In this document: piece after piece, positions 48,139-56,132 of the stretch
Numbering within the stretch: the stretch's first letter is position 1
Layout: every line of letters begins with the position of its first letter
From: an uncultured Fibrobacter sp.
GTDB taxonomy: Bacteria; Fibrobacterota; Fibrobacteria; Fibrobacterales; Fibrobacteraceae
Assembly (NCBI GenBank): GCA_946408125.1
Contig: CAMJQW010000004.1
Coordinates: forward strand, 1 to 64,000
DNA length: 64,000 bases
Direction of reading: 5' to 3'
Notes under the pieces: model-generated
Told to the model about the DNA's origin: nothing
What the model saw: the letters and a program-made list of their open reading frames with translations, nothing else
Database searches by the model: none
Position numbers and translations under genes: made by a program

Positions 48139-50412
48139 ATGAATCTTGAACGAAGGCCCTTCTGGCTCATTGGAGGAATCGCGCTTTCCCTGGCGCTTGC
48201 ATTCAGCGCTTGTGACAGCACTTCCAATTCAACGACGGTCGATGACGACGAAGCCCTCGAGGACGATTCCGATAGCGGAAAGTCGGGTGATTCCAAGAGC
48301 GGAAAGGATGCTAAGGATTCCGTGACGACGCCGACCGAGATGGATACGAAAATTCCTGTCCCGACGGATTTGAAGGCAGTCCGTCTTTCTCCCAGCATGT
48401 GGGAACTGAGTTTCAAGGTTTCGGATGAAACGGATGGCTTCGTCGTCCAGCGCCTGCCGCAGAGTGGTGGCTCGTGGTCGAGCTATGCCGAACTGAAGTC
48501 GGGCGTTACCCGCCTGGTCCTGGATGGTTCGTCGAAGGGCGGTTACTATTATCGCGTCGCTTCGGTGATGAACAAAAAATCTTCCGCTTACTCCGATGAA
48601 GTCCTCGTGTCCGATAGGATGGACTATCCTTCGGGTTCCGAACTTAAGGTGCCCGAAGCGACTCCGAACATCCTTCAGGACAAGGTCCTTGAGCTGGTCC
48701 TGAGTGGCGGTGCACCCGGCAAGGACGTCGTCAAGTCTCCGTACAATCTTGATTCCAGTGGCAAGGCGGTCGGTTCCGTCTACTATCAGGCCCGCTTTGT
48801 CTATGGTAGCGACCTCACTGTGGATACGGTCAAGTTCGACGTAGACCAGGTGTCGGTCTCCAAGACGTTCAAGACGACTGCAGACCTGTGTAACTCCTAT
48901 GCGCAGATCCGTACCGTATGGACCGACAAGAACAAGGTTTCCGATTATAGTGACTGGTCTAGCCCGATGGGTACGAAGGCCGGCACGGATTCGAAGCTTG
49001 TGAATACGAATAACCGCTGCAAGGCCGATACTGCGCAGAGCACGGTCGTTACCGAAGAAGGTGGTTTGCCTAGCCCGGTGAACCCGAAGGTTGAGCAACT
49101 TTCGGATGGCAAGTGGATGATGCAGTGGGATTACACTCCTTCTGAAGATCGTCCGGAAACGGGATTCATCGTGCAGAAGCTAGATACCGAGAAGAGCAAG
49201 TGGTCGGATGTCGACTCGACGGGGAGTGGTGTCTACCGTTGCGTGCTTGGCAAGCTTACTGACACGTACAACTACTTCAGGGTCGTCGCCTATGACAAGG
49301 AAGGCCGTTCCGCCTATTCTGCCGATGTGCTGGCTGCAAGCGGAGGTACTGCAACTGGCGATGGTACTATGCTCCAGACGCCGAACGGACTGACTTTCGT
49401 GCGCGTTGCCCCGAGCGTTTGGGAAATGAGCTGGAAGTATGATATCGCTGCAGAAAAGCCCGAAAACCAGTTTATCATCCAGAGTTCCAAACTCAAGAAC
49501 TTTGAATGGAAGACTATCGCAACCATCAAGGGCGAAAACAGGGTATTCCTCATCGAGGGTAAGGACAAGCTTGAGGGCTATTACAGAATGGCGACAACGG
49601 ATGGAAAGGATACGTCCCTGTTTACCGAAGCGTTGCAGTTGACGCCCTCTTTCCCTTATCGTGAAGATATGAATCCGGCAACCCCGATACTGGGAATTTC
49701 TCTGAATTATGGCGTTTACTCCGGTTATGAAGCCAATATGGATACTTCGTCGCATGACAAGATTATCGTGTCCGCAAGCGTTGCCTTCGATGTCCAGAAG
49801 AACATTGTTGATAAGAATATCCACGAGTCTGAGTACACGGATACCGTCTACTACCAGGCCCGCTGGTTCACTCCGACGGAATATGCCCCCCGTGGTGATA
49901 TGGTAGACATGTTTAACGATGGCAAACTTGAAGATCGCGATAATCTTGGTGTCACGTGGGATGAAGATTTCGCTTACGAAGAGCCCTCGGTGGGCTTCTC
50001 CGCCTCTTGGAGAGACTCGTTAATGGATGATGAAGGTAACGTTAAGGAATATTGGGAATTGTGTGAAGAGGCTTATGGATACAATAATACAATCCATGCT
50101 GTGCGTACGGATTCCCTGAAGGACGATGAAGGAAAGTTCATTCGTACTGAAGAAGTCGAAGTCGATGCCAACGTCGAGTCTATCGTGAACGGGCTTGTCA
50201 AGGTTGACAAGGAATTCTTCTACAGGGCGTCAAAAATATCGATGAATACGGCACTGTGCATCGAGAACCATGTCAGGAACTTCTGCGATATCAGAATTCA
50301 GGTTCGTATCGTGTGGACCGACAGAAATGGTGAAACCGACTACAGTGAATGGACGCTCCCGACAGGAATAGGAGGCGGAAAGGATTCGGACAAGCTCTGC
50401 TACAACCATTAA
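48139..50412 (+). CDS. Lipoprotein with three Fn3-like modules
   Basis: True start is MNLERRPFWL at 48139, with AGGAG seven bases upstream; 757 residues. Lipobox FSAC, acidic Ser/Lys linker, then repeated modules: PTDLKAVRLSPSMWELSFKV, SPVNPKVEQLSDGKWMMQWDY and PNGLTFVRVAPSVWEMSWKYD each start an Fn3-like strand pattern with a GFVVQ/GFIVQK/QFIIQS strand. A second repeated module (SVYYQARFVYG ... AQIRTVWTDKNKVSDYSDW and TVYYQARWFTP ... IQVRIVWTDRNGETDYSEW) follows the first and third. The symmetry suggests duplication of a two-module block. Probably exposed on the surface; ligand unknown. Confidence 0.78.
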   Translation: MNLERRPFWLIGGIALSLALAFSACDSTSNSTTVDDDEALEDDSDSGKSGDSKSGKDAKDSVTTPTEMDTKIPVPTDLKAVRLSPSMWELSFKVSDETDGFVVQRLPQSGGSWSSYAELKSGVTRLVLDGSSKGGYYYRVASVMNKKSSAYSDEVLVSDRMDYPSGSELKVPEATPNILQDKVLELVLSGGAPGKDVVKSPYNLDSSGKAVGSVYYQARFVYGSDLTVDTVKFDVDQVSVSKTFKTTADLCNSYAQIRTVWTDKNKVSDYSDWSSPMGTKAGTDSKLVNTNNRCKADTAQSTVVTEEGGLPSPVNPKVEQLSDGKWMMQWDYTPSEDRPETGFIVQKLDTEKSKWSDVDSTGSGVYRCVLGKLTDTYNYFRVVAYDKEGRSAYSADVLAASGGTATGDGTMLQTPNGLTFVRVAPSVWEMSWKYDIAAEKPENQFIIQSSKLKNFEWKTIATIKGENRVFLIEGKDKLEGYYRMATTDGKDTSLFTEALQLTPSFPYREDMNPATPILGISLNYGVYSGYEANMDTSSHDKIIVSASVAFDVQKNIVDKNIHESEYTDTVYYQARWFTPTEYAPRGDMVDMFNDGKLEDRDNLGVTWDEDFAYEEPSVGFSASWRDSLMDDEGNVKEYWELCEEAYGYNNTIHAVRTDSLKDDEGKFIRTEEVEVDANVESIVNGLVKVDKEFFYRASKISMNTALCIENHVRNFCDIRIQVRIVWTDRNGETDYSEWTLPTGIGGGKDSDKLCYNH

Positions 50413-50433
50413 TGAGTCTTGAAACAGAAAAAG

Positions 50434-50468
50434 AAAACCCGGCCGAATGGCCGGGCTTTCTTTTTGAA
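50434..50468. terminator. Bidirectional terminator between the Fn3 lipoprotein and rpsD
   Basis: CCCGGCC-GAAT-GGCCGGG (50438-50455) with an A-rich left flank and T-rich right flank (CTTTCTTTTT), so it works on both strands for the convergent genes. Confidence 0.9.
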
Positions 50469-50481
50469 ACTGTAGAAGCTC

Positions 50482-51087
50482 TTACCTGGAGTAGTATTCC
50501 ACGACGAGCTGTTCCTGCAGCTGGACAGGGATCTGTTCGCGGAGCGGGAGCTTCACGAGCGTGCCTTCCATCTTGCCGGCATCGACAGTCAGGTATTCCG
50601 GAGCTGCCGGGGCGTTGGCGATGGCTTCCTTAATCTGCACGTGTTCCTTGGAACGTTCGCGCACGGAAATCACGTCGCCGGCCTTCACGAGGCGGCTGGG
50701 GGAGAAGCTGCGGACACCGTTCACGGCGAAGTGGCCGTGTGCGACGTACTGACGGGCAGCGAAGATGGTGCGGGCAAAACCCATGCGGTAGACGAGAGCG
50801 TCCAGGCGGGTTTCGAGCAAGATCATCAGGTTGTCACCGGCAGAGCCTTCGCGACGGTTGGCTTCCTTGTAAGCCTTGGCGAGCTGTGCTTCGGAAATGT
50901 TGTAGGTGAAGCGAAGACGCTGCTTTTCGACGAGCTGCTGCTTGTACACGGAAGCGGACTTCTTGCGGTTCTGGCCATGCTGGCCGGGCGCGAAGTTGCG
51001 GCGATCGAGAGCCTTTTGAGTCTTCTGAGAAACGGCGACTCCGAGGGAGCGCGCTACTTTACCTTTTGGTCCACGGAAGGAGGACAT
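50482..51087 (-). CDS. rpsD: Small ribosomal subunit protein uS4
   Basis: Primary 16S rRNA-binding protein of the 30S body. The true start is MSSFRGPKGKVARSLG at 51087 (201 residues), after AAAGAGG; the tracked start at 51153 lies inside the leader hairpin. Visible regions: NFAPGQHGQNRKKSASVYKQQLVEKQRLRFTYNISEAQ (N-terminal domain), then the S4 RNA-binding fold LDALVYRMGFARTIFAARQYVAHGHFAVNGVRSFSPSRLVKAGDVI. Not in an alpha-type ribosomal operon here but alone, with its own promoter and a structured leader (51093-51154). Confidence 0.96.
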   Translation of the reverse strand: MSSFRGPKGKVARSLGVAVSQKTQKALDRRNFAPGQHGQNRKKSASVYKQQLVEKQRLRFTYNISEAQLAKAYKEANRREGSAGDNLMILLETRLDALVYRMGFARTIFAARQYVAHGHFAVNGVRSFSPSRLVKAGDVISVRERSKEHVQIKEAIANAPAAPEYLTVDAGKMEGTLVKLPLREQIPVQLQEQLVVEYYSR

Positions 51088-51092
51088 AGTTA

Positions 51093-51154
51093 CCTCTTTG
51101 AGGAAGCTCTTTGGTTCAGCTTGCAAGTTGGCAGAGCTTGGCGCGACTTGCAAG
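51093..51154 (-). promoter_or_regulatory. Structured rpsD leader with ribosome-site hairpin
   Basis: In the minus-strand mRNA two CTTGCAAG boxes (51154-51147 and 51127-51120) can pair as an 8-bp stem with a 19-base loop. A second hairpin CCTC-AAA-GAGG (51103-51093) folds the Shine-Dalgarno AGAGG itself. The start of the leader coincides with the predicted initiation point near 51159. Candidate autoregulatory site for S4. Confidence 0.55.
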
Positions 51155-51165
51155 ATTAGGCCCCA

Positions 51166-51194
51166 ATAATAGCAATTTTAGGGCCAGGTTTCAA
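51166..51194 (-). promoter_or_regulatory. rpsD promoter
   Basis: On the minus strand TTGAAA (51194-51189), 17-base spacer, TATTAT (51171-51166). The -35 lies just past the stop codon of the upstream lipoprotein gene. Confidence 0.7.
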
Positions 51195-51197
51195 GAT

Positions 51198-52934
51198 TTA
51201 CTGCACGATAATGGCCAAAGTATCGCGTTTTAGCGGGTCGGCGAGGCTTTCGGCAATCAGGCGGAACGTGCCTCCCTCGGATTCGCCCATTGGTATGAGC
51301 CTCGAGGAGGAGATTTCCTGTTCGCCCTTCGTGAGGAGGTTCCCGCTATTGTCCTTGCAGTCGACGTTCTGGACGCTGAACACCGGGACGGTCGTGAAGC
51401 CGTTCTCGTCTTCATGGGACACGATGTCCTCGCAGGGGACGAACCATTTGACGCTCGAACCGGCCCCCGCGGTCATGGTACGGGACAGGGCCGCCCTGAA
51501 GGTGAACTTGGCGAGGTAGACCGTGTCGCCGAGCACGATGTAGGTGGTGTCGAGCTTCTTGTTGCTGTTGTCCTTGTCGTTGAAGAAGAACGAGCTGAGG
51601 GAACCGTAGTAGCTGACGCGGGTCGAGAACTTCAGGGACTCGTCGTTGTTGTCGTTGCTCAGGTAGGGGCATGTGCTCAGGTAGTGGAGGTAGACGGGGC
51701 CGTCCGACGTCGCCTTGTAGCGGGTCTCCATAGAAGAAATCTTGCCGAGTTCCTTACCCTTCTTGTCGATGATGGTGTACGACTTGTTGTTCACGCCGCC
51801 GAAGTAGCCGATCATTTCCTGGTACACTTCGATGGAGTCGCCCTTCTTCATGTCGGCGAGCCATACGAACTGTTCCTGGCGCAAATAGTACTTCGCCTGC
51901 GTGTTGCGTTCGCGGACTACCTCGAGGGCGTCGCCAATCTTGGTGATGGAATCCGGGAAGGCGAGGTATTCGCCCTGACCGAGCTCGCGGGAATTCGTGA
52001 TGGCCTCGAACGTGGCATACGGGCCCGACAGGTAGTTCTCGATGTTGAGCGGCTTCACCTTGAGGGTCCAACCGGTGGAGTCTTCGGGCAGCAACAACTC
52101 GTCGAGCAGGGAATCCGAAGCGATCTGCTTGTCCTTCTCGAGCAGGGTGAACGAGTTGATCCAGTTGCCCCTCGCCACGAAGTCGATGCTGTAACCCGTG
52201 GTGGAACTGAACTTGACCTTGATTTCCTTGGGCGAATTGCCGATGACGGTGATGCCGCGGAGCGTGTCCTTGAGGCCAATGGTCACTTCGGTCGTGTCGC
52301 CGATGTAGTTGTAGTAGGCGCTGTCAATGCTTACGAAGAGGCGCAGAACGCAACTCTTGCTGAATTTTGCCGCGAGGTCCAGGTAGTAGAAACCGTCCTT
52401 GAACGTGACGAACTGGTTTTCTGCCGGGGCGCTCGACTTGCCGGGAATCATGTAGTTCGAAAAGATTTCTTCTTTCTTGGTACTATCGTATATGGGGTGT
52501 GCAGTCTTGAGAATTTCCCCGAATTCGCTACGGATGCGGAGCGTATCCTTCTTCATGTCGCCCGTGGACGCTGTTACCGTAATGCGGCTGCCTGCGGGGA
52601 ATTCCCCGAGGAACATCGAGAGGGACGTTGCATTCGTGTCGAGGCAGAGGACGTCGTCACTGCAGGCGAGGTTTACGGTCTTCTTGCCGTCCTTCTTGAC
52701 GGTGTCGAGTCGCGCCTTTTCAATGCGGATGACCGCCGAGTCGCCGAGCTTCAGGGTGTCGTTGTAGTCGATGTCCAGACGGGTCGAGAGGGAAGAACTG
52801 GACTTGAAGGAGTCCTCGGCGAAGCTTGCGCCATCGTTCTCGTCTTCCCAGGAATTCGTGTGCTTCTCGTCGCTGCACCCGACAAGGAAGGCTGCAGCAG
52901 TAAGGGCCAAAATAAGGAGCTTGTTCGTATTCAT
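51198..52934 (-). CDS. Fibrobacter-type lipoprotein of unknown function
   Basis: 578 residues. Signal peptide with lipobox LVGC, short acidic/Ser-rich linker (SFKSSSSLS), then a long, mostly beta-stranded extracellular region with repeated Ig-like strand patterns (DSAVIRIEKARLDTVKK; SRITVTASTGDMKKDTLRI; DTTEVTIGLKDTLRGITVIG). About six Cys could form disulfides (LACSDDVLC; SKSC; STCPY; PCED). No catalytic motif recognised. It starts 13 bases after the stop of the beta-helix protein gene, so the two are an operon and may act together on the cell surface. Confidence 0.7.
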   Translation of the reverse strand: MNTNKLLILALTAAAFLVGCSDEKHTNSWEDENDGASFAEDSFKSSSSLSTRLDIDYNDTLKLGDSAVIRIEKARLDTVKKDGKKTVNLACSDDVLCLDTNATSLSMFLGEFPAGSRITVTASTGDMKKDTLRIRSEFGEILKTAHPIYDSTKKEEIFSNYMIPGKSSAPAENQFVTFKDGFYYLDLAAKFSKSCVLRLFVSIDSAYYNYIGDTTEVTIGLKDTLRGITVIGNSPKEIKVKFSSTTGYSIDFVARGNWINSFTLLEKDKQIASDSLLDELLLPEDSTGWTLKVKPLNIENYLSGPYATFEAITNSRELGQGEYLAFPDSITKIGDALEVVRERNTQAKYYLRQEQFVWLADMKKGDSIEVYQEMIGYFGGVNNKSYTIIDKKGKELGKISSMETRYKATSDGPVYLHYLSTCPYLSNDNNDESLKFSTRVSYYGSLSSFFFNDKDNSNKKLDTTYIVLGDTVYLAKFTFRAALSRTMTAGAGSSVKWFVPCEDIVSHEDENGFTTVPVFSVQNVDCKDNSGNLLTKGEQEISSSRLIPMGESEGGTFRLIAESLADPLKRDTLAIIVQ

Positions 52935-52947
52935 ATTATTTGACCTT

Positions 52948-55900
52948 TTAGTTGAGGATATAGAACTTCTGCTCGGCGGTGAATGCCTCGCCGATAATCT
53001 TCAAGGTGTAGCGTCCGGTGGGGAAGGCTATGGCCTTGAACTTGAAATGCGTCTTCTTTTCGCCGGCAAGTTCGCGGGCTGCGACCACCAGCATTCTCTT
53101 CCCGAATTCGTTCAGGATTTCAATCTGCACGAACTGCGGGTAACCGACCGTCAAGTCGAAGTCGCAGTCCAGGCTGTAGATGTCGATGTTCACCTTCGTG
53201 AGCGTGTAGCCGCCGTCCATGGCGTCGCCGGTTACGGACTTCTCGTTGTTGAAGTAGCCGACGAACAGGGACGGCGCGAGGTTCTTTCCGGCCTGCTTCG
53301 ATTTTACGAGAGTCTCGCCGGGTTCGACCGCGGTAAGGATGAGCGTGTAGAGCCCGGACTCGTGCTTGCGCTTGAAGAATTCGGTGAGGGTCGGCGTACG
53401 CAGGAATGCGCCGAGCGGAGCCTTCGGGTTGATGGTGATGATGCCCAGGAAGTCGGCATACTTGGTGTCGATGCCGCCGCCGGAATTCTTGCGGATGTTG
53501 AACTGGCCGCCTGTCTGGTCGCGGATGTTCGCAGGAGCGTTCTCCCAGGTCAGTTCGTCGTCACGCCAGTCGACGCCCAGCCGCTCCTCGCCGAAGTTCA
53601 TATTCTTCGAGTTCTCCTTCAGACCGAAGATGTTCAGCTGTACGGGCTTCTTGATGGAGTCCGGATCGAATTCCAGCTTGAGTGCGGCGTCGAACAGCGG
53701 GCCGGGCAATGCGGAGAGGTCGAACTTCAGGTAGATCTTGCCGCCCTGGTCCTTCACGTTTGACACGTGCAGGGCGTCGTCGGTATTGTGCGGACTGTAA
53801 TTGTCGAACTGCGAAATCCAGGTGTCGGCGCCGCGTCCGCTCGGGATGTTGTCGCCGGTATGGTCGAGCGTCGTGTAGCGCTTGTCGAATACGTAAATCT
53901 TGCCCGTATCCGCTCCGGTGAGGTAGCCGTCGTTCGCGGTGAATGTCACGTTGTAGCGTCCGCTCGATGTGAACGTCACGTCGGTTTCGTAGCTCGTGCT
54001 ATCGGAGAACATCGCCTTGCCCGGGCCGGAAACCTTCTTCCATTCCACGGGAACGCGGCAGAGGCCGTCGCCGCGGCCGTCGTCTTCGACTTCGCCAGAG
54101 AGCCTCAACTTGTTGGGCTGCACGAGAAGCATTTCCTTTGCGACTTTCGCGGTGGGCTTTTCGTTTGCGCCCTGCTTGGGGGCGTAGCCCGTATAGAGCG
54201 AAACCATCGAACCACCACTCTCGTTCTTTTCCTGGTCGGCAGCCATTAGGGCGTAGATGGCTGAGCCCTGGCGTGATTCCTCGACAATCTTCGGGAAGGG
54301 GTTCCCGCGGGTGAGCGTTTCCTTGAGGCCCGCGATGGAAAGGCTTGAATTGTCGTTGATGAACATCGGCCTGTTCTTCGCCTTGTCGCTTGCAATCACG
54401 TGGACGCCGAGCAGTTCGGCAAATCCCTTGTTGAAGTTCTGCAGGACGGTGTTGCCGTCGCGTGCGGTGAGGCCGAGAATCCAGAGCGTGCCGCCGTTGT
54501 TCTGGATCTTGGGACCCTTCGTGTCGCCGCTCATCGTAATCTGGCGGCCCCAGAACTTCTGGTAATTGAGCTGAATCGTTCCTACGGACACGTCTTCCAT
54601 GTAGACGTCGCCCGTGCCGACTTCGGCGGATTCGAACGACTTGAACATCATGTTCTTGAGGAGGACCGTCCTGCGGGATTTCAGGATGATGCCGTTGCCG
54701 AATTCGGAGAACCTCTCGATGGTAAGCTCGTTGAACGCGCCGTCCTCGATAATGAACTTGCCCTTGCCATCGATGCGGCCTTCGGTTCCGAGAATCCAGC
54801 GGACACGGTTACGGATGTAGATGTCGCGGTTGATGGTCCAGCGGCCTCCGGGAGGGAAGTAGATTGTTTCCGCGCCGTCGTCGATGGCGTCCTGGATGGC
54901 TTTCGCGTCATCGGAACCGGTATTCTTCTTTCCGCCGTAGTCGCCGGCGATAGAAATCCAGTTGTCCGCCTTCTGCTCGGAGAAGTACGGTGTCTCGGCG
55001 ACGGGCACTCGCATGGACTGCTTGGGACTGTGGCAGAGCTGCTGGCTTGCCTGGGTTGCGAATTCGATGATCTCGTTACCGATGAACACCTCGCCGAACG
55101 CCTTCTTGGTGCTCTTGATCTTTGTCTGGAACTTGCTCGTCATGATGGAACGGGCGAAGAGGTTGCTCTCGTTCACGATGGCGGTAGTCGCCTTCGACTT
55201 TCCGCCCTTGGGCGGGTTGTATTCAAGGGTGCCGTCGACCATCACCAGCGAGGCGTTCTTGCCGCGGTTGTACACGGCCGGGACCGAACCCTTGAATCTG
55301 AGTCCGCGGACAGCGACCGTCTGGCCGTCGTTCACGAAACCGTACTTGGTCTGTCCGCCGAGCGTCACGTGCTCGAGCGTCATCCCGTTCATGGCGCCGC
55401 CGGTATATACGCCCACACCGAATCCGTTGACCTCGACGTTCTTGAGCAGGAGCGGGCCGATATTTTCGGTAAAGCCCATGTCGATGCCGTAGATGCCCGC
55501 GCTGTCGCCGGAATAGACCTTCACGTTGTTGATGGTGCCCTGGATGCCCGCATTGAAGCGGATGCCGATGGCGCCCGCGTTGCCCTTGCCGGTACGGATG
55601 GTGAGGTCGCGGATGGCGTTCCTCTGCTTGACCTTCGGGCCTTCGCCGGTCATGATGACGGGAGCGGGAAAGTCGGCGTTGTCGAATCCCTGGCAGTTGT
55701 CTTCGAGCTTGATGATGGTGCCGCCCATGCTCTGGCCTTGCAGGATGGTGCGTTTGTAGGAATCTTCGGGCTTCTGGCCTTCGGGCCAGGTGAGCGTATT
55801 CGTAATCTTGTAGATGCCGTGGGGGAGGTAGATGATGTAGTCGCCGTTCGGGTGGTCGTTCAGGGCTTTCTGGATGGCTTCGGTATCGTCGGTCTTGCCG

Positions 55901-56031
55901 TCGCCCTTCGCGTTGTAGGGCGCCTTGCGTACGTTTACGACCTCGGAACCCAGGGGGAATTCGACCTGGGCCAATGCCTGGCTACAGAAAAAGGCTACGA
56001 CAAAAAATGTTAAAAAGCGGGTACGAAACAT
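52948..56031 (-). CDS. Large secreted right-handed beta-helix protein (pectate-lyase-3/GH55-like) with CBM96/DNRLRE-like module
   Basis: Start set at MFRTRFLTFF (56031), after AGAGG; 1027 residues with signal peptide ending SQALA. Two pectate-lyase-superfamily segments open with VRKAPYNAKGDGKTDDTEAIQKALND and GDYGGKKNTGSDDAKAIQDAIDDG, each followed by an IIYLPHGIYKIT or TIYFPPGGRWTIN strand, as in GH55-type twin beta-helices. Then a PKD/Ig-like domain (VPVEWKKVSGPGKAMFSDS), a DNRLRE/CBM96-like domain (KIYLKFDLSALPGPLFDAALKLEF) and a C-terminal domain (QIEILNEFGKRML ... FPTGRYTLKI) similar to type IX secretion sorting domains. Likely a glycan-degrading or glycan-binding enzyme; the substrate is not predictable. 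Confidence 0.8.
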   Translation of the reverse strand: MFRTRFLTFFVVAFFCSQALAQVEFPLGSEVVNVRKAPYNAKGDGKTDDTEAIQKALNDHPNGDYIIYLPHGIYKITNTLTWPEGQKPEDSYKRTILQGQSMGGTIIKLEDNCQGFDNADFPAPVIMTGEGPKVKQRNAIRDLTIRTGKGNAGAIGIRFNAGIQGTINNVKVYSGDSAGIYGIDMGFTENIGPLLLKNVEVNGFGVGVYTGGAMNGMTLEHVTLGGQTKYGFVNDGQTVAVRGLRFKGSVPAVYNRGKNASLVMVDGTLEYNPPKGGKSKATTAIVNESNLFARSIMTSKFQTKIKSTKKAFGEVFIGNEIIEFATQASQQLCHSPKQSMRVPVAETPYFSEQKADNWISIAGDYGGKKNTGSDDAKAIQDAIDDGAETIYFPPGGRWTINRDIYIRNRVRWILGTEGRIDGKGKFIIEDGAFNELTIERFSEFGNGIILKSRRTVLLKNMMFKSFESAEVGTGDVYMEDVSVGTIQLNYQKFWGRQITMSGDTKGPKIQNNGGTLWILGLTARDGNTVLQNFNKGFAELLGVHVIASDKAKNRPMFINDNSSLSIAGLKETLTRGNPFPKIVEESRQGSAIYALMAADQEKNESGGSMVSLYTGYAPKQGANEKPTAKVAKEMLLVQPNKLRLSGEVEDDGRGDGLCRVPVEWKKVSGPGKAMFSDSTSYETDVTFTSSGRYNVTFTANDGYLTGADTGKIYVFDKRYTTLDHTGDNIPSGRGADTWISQFDNYSPHNTDDALHVSNVKDQGGKIYLKFDLSALPGPLFDAALKLEFDPDSIKKPVQLNIFGLKENSKNMNFGEERLGVDWRDDELTWENAPANIRDQTGGQFNIRKNSGGGIDTKYADFLGIITINPKAPLGAFLRTPTLTEFFKRKHESGLYTLILTAVEPGETLVKSKQAGKNLAPSLFVGYFNNEKSVTGDAMDGGYTLTKVNIDIYSLDCDFDLTVGYPQFVQIEILNEFGKRMLVVAARELAGEKKTHFKFKAIAFPTGRYTLKIIGEAFTAEQKFYILN

Positions 56032-56098
56032 AACAACCTCTTTTTGGGGTCCTCTGCCTTGAAAAATACCTTTTTCCAAACAAAAAAGGGCTTGGCGG

Positions 56099-56126
56099 TT
56101 GCAAAATATGCGTCTAAAACTACATT
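56099..56126 (+). promoter_or_regulatory. Promoter of the Wzi-like gene, leaderless geometry
   Basis: TTGCAA (56099-56104), 16-base spacer, TACATT (56121-56126), then TGTGAA and the ATG at 56133. Initiation would fall at or next to the A of the start codon. There is no ribosome site. Confidence 0.6.
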
Positions 56127-56132
56127 TGTGAA

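Noticed and set aside
54400-56013. Plus-strand 537-aa ORF
   Set aside because: Antisense shadow of the beta-helix protein gene; no start signals, unnatural Val/Asp/Gly-rich composition.
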